Source: Saccharicrinis sp963663905
GTDB taxonomy: Bacteria; Bacteroidota; Bacteroidia; Bacteroidales; Marinilabiliaceae
NCBI GenBank assembly: GCA_963663905.2
Contig: OY760657.1
Location: forward strand, 372,001 to 436,000
DNA length: 64,000 nucleotides
Direction of reading: 5' to 3'
Shown: positions 47,028 through 53,551 of the stretch, in pieces
Numbering within the stretch: position 1 is the first letter of the stretch
How the letters are laid out: each line of letters opens with the position of its first letter
Program-made: the position numbers and the translations under genes
The notes under the pieces: generated by a model
Told to the model about the DNA's origin: nothing
The model's database searches: none
Seen by the model: only the letters and a program-made list of their open reading frames with translations

Positions 47028-47399
47028 ATGGAGAAAAAAAATGTAATTATTAAACTAAGCGCCAAAAAGAAAGGCGATGAAATCGTACTTCATTTGCAAG
47101 ACAATGAAGGTAATGATCACGATAAATCTATTACTTCAATTGTAGAGCAAGGAGGTACTGTAACCTGGAAGATAAAAAATGATAGTATCAAGGAAATAGT
47201 TAATGTCTACAAAAAATCAGATAGCCAGGATATTTTTTCTACCGATCCACAACCTATTAATGGATCTGCTGATTGGGGAGGAGTAATTTCTAAAACTGCA
47301 TCAGGAATAGAATCTTATAATATCAGTTTTAAGTATAAAGATGATAAGGTTTATCTTGATGATCCAGATATAAGAGTAGAACCACCTGATGAGTTATAG
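47028..47399 (+). CDS. Small beta-rich protein, unknown function
   Basis: The product has 123 residues starting MEKKNVIIKLSAKKKGDEI, with no signal peptide, Cys or membrane segment. The composition and pattern suggest a beta-sandwich: DEIVLHLQDNEGND, GGTVTWKIKNDSIKEIVNVYKKS, IESYNISFKYKDDKVYLDDPDIRVEPP. The middle has a DWGGVIS segment. I do not recognise the family. It precedes the histidine kinase gene on the same strand, but a hairpin terminator separates them, so a shared transcript is uncertain. Both genes lie between two blocks of REP-like repeats. Confidence 0.6.
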   Translation: MEKKNVIIKLSAKKKGDEIVLHLQDNEGNDHDKSITSIVEQGGTVTWKIKNDSIKEIVNVYKKSDSQDIFSTDPQPINGSADWGGVISKTASGIESYNISFKYKDDKVYLDDPDIRVEPPDEL

Positions 47400-47417
47400 T
47401 GATATAGAGTGTTAAAT

Positions 47418-47451
47418 AATCTCTAATTAGATGAATTAGAGATTGTTTTTT
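47418..47451 (+). terminator. Terminator with duplicated 3' arm
   Basis: An 11-bp perfect stem AATCTCTAATT / AATTAGAGATT (47418-47428 and 47434-47444) with loop AGATG is followed by G and T6. The 3' arm plus T tract (ATTAGAGATTGTTTTTTG) is repeated 24 bp further on at 47459-47476, just where the kinase gene must start. Confidence 0.85.
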
Positions 47452-49351
47452 GAAATATATTAGAGATTGTTTTTTGGAACTATTTGGATTTAGATATTAT
47501 TTCTTAATATACTTCTTTTTAGTTGTTTTACTAGAAAGAGTAGATTGTCAAAATATTGACAGTCTTAAAGTTCGTTATGAAAAAGAATATAAAAATGGGA
47601 ATGACTCCTTAATTTATAATATATGTAAGATAATAGCTTTCAATACTTCGGATCCTAAAGAGATTGTTTTTTATGCGAATAAAGGTTTACAAATAGGTGT
47701 TAAATTAAAGAGAAGAAAATGGCAGGCCCGTTCTAAAATTCATTTAGCTAATGCTTATATGAATATGGGTGATTTAGAAAAAGCTATTAATCTTCTGATG
47801 GAGAGTGAAGAGTTATATTTAGCTGAACGTTATGATATAGGTATAGGTATAGTTAAGCTTAAATTAGCAGATGTTTATAAAAGGAATAAGAATATTGATT
47901 TGGTAATATTAAATTATTCTACTGCAATCAACATCTTTAAAAAATGTAATGATAGTATTCGATTAGCAGGAACTTATAATAATTTAGGAGAGTTTTATAG
48001 ATTAAATAATCGCCTAAAAAAAGCATTATATTTATTTGAAAAATCTTTAGATATATACATATTATTAGATTATATCAATGGCATTGCTTACGCCAAAGGA
48101 AACATCGGTCTTGTCTACACCGCACAAAATAAACTCGATAGTGCAGAAATCTATTTAAATAAATCCATAGAAATACTTGAGCCCTTGGGCGATAACTATG
48201 CAGTATCATCCTACTTAGATGGATTGGCCGAAGTTTATTTTAAACGCAAACAATTTAATAAAGCCAAACAAACTGCACATAAAAGCTTACGGTTAGCACA
48301 GGAGCATGGTTTAAAAGAACAAATACGCGATGCCAGCTTGCGCTTATCAACCATTTATGATCAGTCTAAAGACTTTGAAAAAGCCTTTTATCACCACAAA
48401 CAATATGTGGCTTACCGCGATAGTATCAATAACGAAGAAACCATACGCAAAATAGCCAACCTGCACACCAAATACGAGGTGGCCCAAAAGCAAAAAGAAG
48501 TAGATGAAGAAAAGGCCTACAAAAACCGCTACCTAATTATTGCCATAAGTGCCATAACGGTATTGGTATTGTTAATGGTATTGGTGTTTATTATATTAAA
48601 AATCAGTCGTGAGCGTCGTAAAACCAATGTGATATTAGAACAACAGCGTAAAGAACTTGAGAATGCCAATGCCACCAAAAACAAGTTTTTCTCCATATTA
48701 TCGCACGATTTACGCAGTCCACTCGCTACTTTTCACAGTTATGCCGAGGTAATAGAAATATGCTCACAACATGAAGACTTAGATAAGCTACTGATTTTAG
48801 GCAAAGAACTAAAATCTTCATCGGCCAATATGTTAGATTTGTTAGATAACCTGTTACAATGGGGTGTCAATCAAATGGGCGATCAAAAAGCTACGCCAAC
48901 AACTGTAAACCTAAAAGATGTAGCCTTAATGGAAGTAAAGCATCTGGAGCATGTATCAAACAAAAAAGAAATAGAAGTCAATATCAATATAATACCATCA
49001 GTAACCCTATTTGTTGATAGAGTTCAACTATCCATCGCTATCCGCAACCTGCTCAATAATGCCATTAAATTTACTCCCGCTGGAGGTACAGTAACCATTT
49101 CAGCAACAGAATCGGAACTTCATACCATACTTAAAATATCCGATACCGGAGTAGGGATGACCACCGAGCAAAAAGACAAGCTGTTTGATTTTAATAAGAT
49201 AAACAGCACCTATGGTACCCAAAATGAAAAAGGAGTAGGGCTGGGGATGCAGTTGGTGTGTGGTTTTGTAAAAGAAAACAAGGCCAAATTGCATGTTGAA
49301 ACCGAGTTGGGCAAAGGAACTACCTTCGCAATTGTTTTTGAGAAAAGGTAA
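47450..49351 (+). CDS. TPR-containing sensor histidine kinase
   Basis: The product has up to 633 residues. No ATG is available near the 5' end: TTG 47450 lies in the terminator tail and TTG 47474 (residue 9) is the better choice, giving a signal-like FGFRYYFLIYFFLVVLLERVDCQ. Residues ~60-330 are about six TPR units (for example AGTYNNLGEFYRLNNRLKKALYLFEKSL), presumably periplasmic. TM is at 361-385. The HisKA domain carries H419 in FFSILSHDLRSP. The ATPase domain has N-box NNAIKF, DTGVGM and GVGLGMQLV. There is no receiver domain, and no response regulator gene is adjacent. Codon use changes sharply near 48070: the first part is very AT-rich, the rest C- and G-richer. Confidence 0.85.
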   Translation: MKYIRDCFLELFGFRYYFLIYFFLVVLLERVDCQNIDSLKVRYEKEYKNGNDSLIYNICKIIAFNTSDPKEIVFYANKGLQIGVKLKRRKWQARSKIHLANAYMNMGDLEKAINLLMESEELYLAERYDIGIGIVKLKLADVYKRNKNIDLVILNYSTAINIFKKCNDSIRLAGTYNNLGEFYRLNNRLKKALYLFEKSLDIYILLDYINGIAYAKGNIGLVYTAQNKLDSAEIYLNKSIEILEPLGDNYAVSSYLDGLAEVYFKRKQFNKAKQTAHKSLRLAQEHGLKEQIRDASLRLSTIYDQSKDFEKAFYHHKQYVAYRDSINNEETIRKIANLHTKYEVAQKQKEVDEEKAYKNRYLIIAISAITVLVLLMVLVFIILKISRERRKTNVILEQQRKELENANATKNKFFSILSHDLRSPLATFHSYAEVIEICSQHEDLDKLLILGKELKSSSANMLDLLDNLLQWGVNQMGDQKATPTTVNLKDVALMEVKHLEHVSNKKEIEVNINIIPSVTLFVDRVQLSIAIRNLLNNAIKFTPAGGTVTISATESELHTILKISDTGVGMTTEQKDKLFDFNKINSTYGTQNEKGVGLGMQLVCGFVKENKAKLHVETELGKGTTFAIVFEKR

Positions 49352-49379
49352 AAACCCCTGTAAGCGGATCTGTGATGCA

Positions 49380-49535
49380 TTACCATCCTGTAAATCATCG
49401 TGCTGTAAGTTCAACTCAATTAGTACTAAATGTTATTAAGTTGCCCTTACAGGGCGCATTTTCGTTATGGCATTATTTTACCCAACGCGTCACTACGTTT
49501 TGCATTGGGCTGAAATGAATTGCTCTTTCATGGCG
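49380..49535. repeat. REP-like repeat block, right part
   Basis: It contains GTACTAAATGTTATTAAGTTGCCC...CAGGGCGCATTTT and CCCAACGCGTCACTACG...GCATTGGGCT. It repeats 46351-46420 in direct orientation over about 70 bp, with few differences. Confidence 0.8.
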
Positions 49536-49643
49536 TGAATTTATAAACCAGTCAGGTTTTTTACCACCAATAATGCAATGTGATTTTAACACAAAGCACA
49601 AGACTTTATTGAAGATTTAGTTTTAGTGAAAATTTAATATATA

Positions 49644-49687
49644 AGCTGTAAATCAGCTTCTCCCTTTTGGGGAGATTGAGAGGGGCT
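49644..49687 (+). repeat. Intergenic repeat family A, copy 9
   Basis: AGCTGTAAATCAGCTTC...GGGGAGATTGAGAGGGGCT, plus orientation, in the gap between the kinase and the AraC-type gene. Confidence 0.85.
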
Positions 49688-49750
49688 CTTTTATTATTTC
49701 CGCAAATGATTACCAATTAGCATAATTTAACATTAAATTACCCTTATTTT

Positions 49751-49781
49751 TTTGTGAAATTTAGATTTATACTTAACTTTG
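49751..49781 (+). promoter_or_regulatory. Promoter matching the Bacteroidota sigma consensus
   Basis: TTTG at 49751-49754 and TAACTTTG at 49774-49781 are separated by 19 bp. This matches the known TTTG-N19/21-TAnnTTTG consensus at every fixed base. Transcription should begin near 49786-49789. Confidence 0.75.
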
Positions 49782-49786
49782 TTATA

Positions 49787-49856
49787 CTCATAGTTTAGGG
49801 TTAGGTTTGGTTAAAGATTGAACGCTCCGCTGGAATCTCCGCGGGGCGTTTTTTTA
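49787..49856 (+). ncRNA. Candidate small RNA or attenuated leader, about 65-70 nt
   Basis: From the promoter at 49751-49781 to the terminator at 49821-49856 there is only 65-70 nt and no open reading frame with an ATG. The terminator is very stable: AACGCTCCGC / GCGGGGCGTT, 10 bp with one G-U, loop TGGAATCTCC, then T7. The nearest gene (AraC type) starts 80 bp after it. So this is either a free small RNA or a leader whose transcription mostly stops before the regulator gene. Confidence 0.45.
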
Positions 49857-49857
49857 T
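49821..49857 (+). terminator. Strong GC-rich terminator
   Basis: A 10-bp stem (49821-49830 and 49841-49850) with a 10-nt loop is followed by T7. It stands out in an AT-rich region. Confidence 0.85.
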
Positions 49858-49935
49858 GCCTCTATTGAATCAAAAAGAATAATTGTTATATTGGAACTTC
49901 AATATTCGTGAACCTTGTATAATCTTAAATATTCA

Positions 49936-50823
49936 ATGAATAAATCAGTAAAATCCTATGGTTTAAGTAATCAATCCGGAGATAAAGTCGAATTTATTCT
50001 GAAAGATATTGGTGAAGTATTTGACCATTTAAATGGGATTGATGATGATCCTCACCGTCATGAATATTATACCATGGTTTTAGTTAAAAGGGGTAATGGA
50101 ACGCATTATATTGATTTTAATGAGTTTGAAATAAATGATTATTCATTGCATCTTGTTTATCCCGGTCAGGTTCATCAAATAAGCACTCCATTAAAACCAG
50201 AAGGTTGGGTAATGAACTTTAGTTCGGAATTTTTACTTCAAAACAGTATTCATCAAAAAATTATCGATAGGGTATATTTATATAATACCTATGGTTATTC
50301 TCCTCCTTTGCACTTGCCACAAAAAGATTTTGAAGATCTTGCACATATTATTGAGCAGGTAAAGTATTATTCAAATAAAAATCTGACTTTTCAATACGAT
50401 GCTTTGGGTGCTCTGCTTAAATTGTTTTTTATACGAATATCTTCCTTATGTAGCCTTCAAAAATCTGTTGAGTTAGAACAAGCAACGGGTTCAAATAATC
50501 TCTTTGTTAATTTTAAGCAACTCATCGAAGAAAAGTATACTCATCTTCATAAAGTATCAGAATATGCCGATATATTAGCTGTAAGCAGCGATTATTTAAA
50601 TAAATATGTCAAGGCTCAGTCTGGTAAATCGGCCAAAGAGTTTATTCAGGATAAGATTTTAGTTGAAGCCAAGCGTATTTTGTTATTTACTGATAATAGT
50701 AATAAAGAGCTTGCCTTTGAGCTTGGATTTGAAGAACCATCACACTTTAGTAACTTCTTTAAAAAGAATGTTGGGGAGACTCCCGGACAGTTTCGTTCAA
50801 AAAATCGCAATAAAACACCTTAA
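49936..50823 (+). CDS. AraC-family transcriptional regulator
   Basis: The product has 295 residues from ATG 49936; a TTG seven codons upstream is less likely. The N-terminal cupin-like part has DDDPHRHEYYTMVLVKRGNGTHYIDFNEFEI and VYPGQVHQIS. The C-terminal 100 residues form the AraC double helix-turn-helix (VSEYADILAVSSDYLNKYVKAQSGKSAKEFI; NKELAFELGFEEPSHFSNFFKKNVGETPGQFR). It is followed 89 bp later by the pirin gene on the same strand, which is its likely target. The inducer is unknown. Confidence 0.88.
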   Translation: MNKSVKSYGLSNQSGDKVEFILKDIGEVFDHLNGIDDDPHRHEYYTMVLVKRGNGTHYIDFNEFEINDYSLHLVYPGQVHQISTPLKPEGWVMNFSSEFLLQNSIHQKIIDRVYLYNTYGYSPPLHLPQKDFEDLAHIIEQVKYYSNKNLTFQYDALGALLKLFFIRISSLCSLQKSVELEQATGSNNLFVNFKQLIEEKYTHLHKVSEYADILAVSSDYLNKYVKAQSGKSAKEFIQDKILVEAKRILLFTDNSNKELAFELGFEEPSHFSNFFKKNVGETPGQFRSKNRNKTP

Positions 50824-50882
50824 AGTCTGATTTTTGCAATACGTCCACTGATTTTCGTAATCAGATACCTGTATTCTCATCG

Positions 50883-50890
50883 TATGTTTG
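50883..50890 (+). promoter_or_regulatory. -7 element for the pirin gene (weak)
   Basis: TATGTTTG fits TAnnTTTG and lies 22 bp before the pirin ATG. No TTTG is seen at the usual -33 distance, as expected for an activator-dependent promoter (inference). Confidence 0.35.
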
Positions 50891-50912
50891 TATCGTACAA
50901 AAGATTAAAGAG

Positions 50913-51623
50913 ATGCAAACAATATTATATACATCAGAATCAAGAGGGGCCGCAAATTATGGCTGGTTAAATACAAGGTATTCATTCAGTTTTGCAAATT
51001 ACTATCACCCGGAAAGAGTTCACTTTGGAGTATTAAGGGTTTTAAATGATGATCTGATTGCTGGTGGGGGAGGTTTCCCCGAACACCCGCATGATAACAT
51101 GGAGATTATCACCATACCATTATCAGGAGCGTTGGAACATAAAGATTCAATGGGCAATAGTTCTGTTATTAATGCCGGAGAAGTACAGGTGATGAGTGCA
51201 GGTAGTGGTATTTTTCATAGTGAATTTAATCACAGCCAAGAAGAGTCGCTAAGTCTGTTTCAGATATGGTTGTTCCCAAATAAAAAAAATGTAGAACCGC
51301 GTTACGATCAGGTTTCAATAAAGGATGTAGAAAAGGAAAATGAATTTTATCAGATTCTTAGTCCAAATAAAGACGATCAGGGAGTTTGGATTCATCAGGA
51401 TGCCTGGTTTAACATGGGGAATTTTACGCAACCCGGAAAACAACAATATAATATAAAAGGAAAAGAAAATGGAGTTTACATTATGCTTATTGAAGGTGAA
51501 ATAAAAATCAATAATCAAAAATTAAAAACCAGAGATGCTATAGGAATTTGGGATACAGAGTCGATAGATATTGAAATTGTAAGTCCATCAAAACTATTAG
51601 TAATGGATATTCCGATGAGGTAA
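50913..51623 (+). CDS. Pirin-family protein (YhhW-like cupin)
   Basis: The product has 236 residues and is cytoplasmic. It has the two-cupin pirin fold, with the first cupin GFPEHPHDNMEIITIPLSGALEHKDSMGN and GEVQVMSAGSGIFHSEFNHS. Likely metal ligands are H58, H60, H102 and E104, the same spacing as in E. coli YhhW. YhhW and pirins can show quercetin 2,3-dioxygenase activity and are linked to redox sensing; the real substrate here is unknown. It lies between an AraC regulator and a YceI protein, an arrangement suggesting a small stress or redox regulon. Confidence 0.9.
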   Translation: MQTILYTSESRGAANYGWLNTRYSFSFANYYHPERVHFGVLRVLNDDLIAGGGGFPEHPHDNMEIITIPLSGALEHKDSMGNSSVINAGEVQVMSAGSGIFHSEFNHSQEESLSLFQIWLFPNKKNVEPRYDQVSIKDVEKENEFYQILSPNKDDQGVWIHQDAWFNMGNFTQPGKQQYNIKGKENGVYIMLIEGEIKINNQKLKTRDAIGIWDTESIDIEIVSPSKLLVMDIPMR

Positions 51624-51742
51624 ATAAGAATTCAAATTATTTAAACAATATAGATTACTTAAGTGTTTAATTAGTTAAATATTAGTAATTTAAAAAAGAG
51701 TGTTAGTAAAATTAAATTATTATAACCAATAAAAATAGAATT

Positions 51743-52312
51743 ATGAAAAGGATGAAAAGTTTAGTGTTAGCAGTTTTAGTATTAATATCAGCAGGTGTAT
51801 ATGCGCAGGATTTTACAGTAGACGCATCAAAATCAACCGTTAAATGGGAAGGTAAAAAAATTGGTGGAGCACATAATGGTCATATTGCAATTAAAGAAGG
51901 TATGTTTTCTGTAAAAGGAGATAAATTAGCTTCAGGTACATTCGTAATCGACATGCAAAGTATGACAAACGATGATCTTGAAGACGCAGATTATAACGCA
52001 AAATTAATTGGTCACTTAAAGTCAGATGATTTCTTTAGTGTAGAAAAATTTCCAACAGCAACATTAAAAGTTACAAGCAGCTCAAAGTTTGTAGCCGGAA
52101 AAGCTACTGTAAAAGGTGATTTAACAATTAAAGGAAAAACAAATCCAATTGAATTTGTAGTTACACGAAATGGAAAAGAATTTTCAGGAGTTCTAGTTGT
52201 TGACAGATCTAAGTATGACGTTAGATATGGCTCTAAAAGCTTCTTTGATGATTTAGGAGATAAAGTAATCTACGATGATTTTACTCTTGAAGTAAAATTA
52301 GTTACTAAGTAA
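51743..52312 (+). CDS. YceI-family periplasmic lipid-binding protein
   Basis: The product has 189 residues. The signal peptide ends GVYAQ (about 22). The YceI lipocalin-like pattern is complete: FTVDASKSTVKWEGKKIGGAHNGHIAIKEG, GTFVIDMQSMTND, HLKSDDFFSVEKFPTATLKVTS, KGDLTIKGKTNPIEFVV and FSGVLVVDRSKYDVRYGSKSFFDD. Members bind isoprenoid or polyprenol-type lipids in a beta-barrel in the periplasm and are often induced by stress. A clear terminator follows. Confidence 0.95.
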   Translation: MKRMKSLVLAVLVLISAGVYAQDFTVDASKSTVKWEGKKIGGAHNGHIAIKEGMFSVKGDKLASGTFVIDMQSMTNDDLEDADYNAKLIGHLKSDDFFSVEKFPTATLKVTSSSKFVAGKATVKGDLTIKGKTNPIEFVVTRNGKEFSGVLVVDRSKYDVRYGSKSFFDDLGDKVIYDDFTLEVKLVTK

Positions 52313-52340
52313 TAAAATAATTTATCCAATCAACAAGTAT

Positions 52341-52369
52341 AGGTCGCTCAATTTTGGGCGACCTTTTTT
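52341..52369 (+). terminator. Rho-independent terminator after the YceI gene
   Basis: A 9-bp stem AGGTCGCTC / GGGCGACCT (one G-U) with loop AATTTT is followed by T5. Confidence 0.9.
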
Positions 52370-52671
52370 GTTTATTGTTTCAATTTAAAAAAAAGTTTGT
52401 AAATTAGTATAGATTAGAACAATAGACCTTTTTGATATAAATGATTATATTACATCAAACGGTAAACTATTGTTATGTATGTAACGTTATATATTAAAAA
52501 GTGGGATAAATAATATAAATAGGGTTGTTATAAGTAATTTTTTTAATGATTTAAATAGTAATGTTTTAATAATAATATTTAACTTTGTGTAATTGCATTT
52601 TTAATTTTATCCCTACCCATTTATTTTTACCGAGCCCTTATATCAATATCAACAATTTAAATCACATCAAA
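52370..52671 (+). promoter_or_regulatory. AT-rich leader of the HNH gene with -7 element
   Basis: This is about 300 bp without a gene. TAACTTTG at 52580-52587 fits the TAnnTTTG -7 consensus, but no TTTG stands at the -33 distance. It would give an untranslated leader of about 80 nt before ATG 52672. Upstream in-frame starts near 52585 lie inside this element and are therefore unlikely. Confidence 0.45.
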
Positions 52672-53316
52672 ATGGAGTTTAAAAACATTAGGTACCCGGG
52701 AGTTAAAGATGAAATAAAAGTGAGTGAGGATGGTAGTCTTATTGAATACAATGGTGTTCCTTTACATCAATCGTTAATTAAATCCCCCAAAAGCCGTCAT
52801 GGGTATTATCAAGTGTCAATTAAAGGAGTCGTAATGTATGTGCATCGCCTGGTTGCATTAGCCTACGTTCCAAATCCAAAACCAGTTTCGTTTAAAATGG
52901 TATTACATAAGAATTGTGTTAGTACTGATAACCGCTATGATAACCTTGAGTGGGGAAATCAGAAATCGCTTACGAAAAATCGTATAGATAATGGCTTAGC
53001 TGGAGCAAAGTCTTTAGAAGTCAGAGGTAGTTCAACCATATCTTATGAAGATGCCGTGAAAATTGCAGAGAGATTAGATAATGGTGAATTGGCTAAAACA
53101 ATTGCCAAAGAGTTTAATGTTTCTGAAATGAGTATTGTACGTATCAGGAAACGTTATTGTAAGAATAAAGCTAAAGCAATTAGATATCCTAAAGAAATTA
53201 AAATGAATATCTTAAAACTGTGTCAAAATCATGATCCGGTTCAAGTGGCTAAAATTACCAATATTCCATACCATACGGTTTGGCGTTGGTATACACAAAG
53301 TAAAAATTCAAAATAA
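52672..53316 (+). CDS. HNH-type endonuclease-like protein with C-terminal helix-turn-helix motifs
   Basis: The product has 214 residues. The N-terminal part has a NUMOD4-like strand pattern (NIRYPGVKDEIKVSEDGSLIEY) and an HNH_3-like core: H58 in YVHRLVALAYVPNP, H79 in VLHKNC, then N87 and N91 in DNRYDNLEWG. Residues 125-160 (SYEDAVKIAERLDNGELAKTIAKEFNVSEMSIVRI) and 174-207 (KEIKMNILKLCQ...ITNIPYHTVWRWY) are two helix-turn-helix segments. Such proteins resemble homing endonucleases but here stand alone. A second, related gene lies at 62049-62609. Cleavage activity is not proven by sequence. Confidence 0.75.
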   Translation: MEFKNIRYPGVKDEIKVSEDGSLIEYNGVPLHQSLIKSPKSRHGYYQVSIKGVVMYVHRLVALAYVPNPKPVSFKMVLHKNCVSTDNRYDNLEWGNQKSLTKNRIDNGLAGAKSLEVRGSSTISYEDAVKIAERLDNGELAKTIAKEFNVSEMSIVRIRKRYCKNKAKAIRYPKEIKMNILKLCQNHDPVQVAKITNIPYHTVWRWYTQSKNSK

Positions 53317-53503
53317 TTAAATAGCATTATATTAAATGTATTATTTGAACGGTTTGTTCTGGTTTTAATTAATAATACAGATTTTATAGGAATATTGTTT
53401 ATTTAGATTTCGAATTTACTATTTAGCATAGATAAATTATTGCTACATAGTGGAGTATATGTTAAATAAGGTATTTGTTATTATAAAATTCAATTACTAA
53501 ATT

Positions 53504-53530
53504 AAAGATGGTATTCACCATCTTTTTTTG
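53504..53530 (+). terminator. Hairpin terminator directly upstream of the chemoreceptor gene
   Basis: A 9-bp stem AAAGATGGT / ACCATCTTT with loop ATTC is followed by T4. It lies 188 bp after the HNH stop and 23 bp before the chemoreceptor ATG. It either ends the HNH transcript or acts as an attenuator in the chemoreceptor leader. Confidence 0.7.
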
Positions 53531-53551
53531 TTTAACTAATTTTTATCCACT

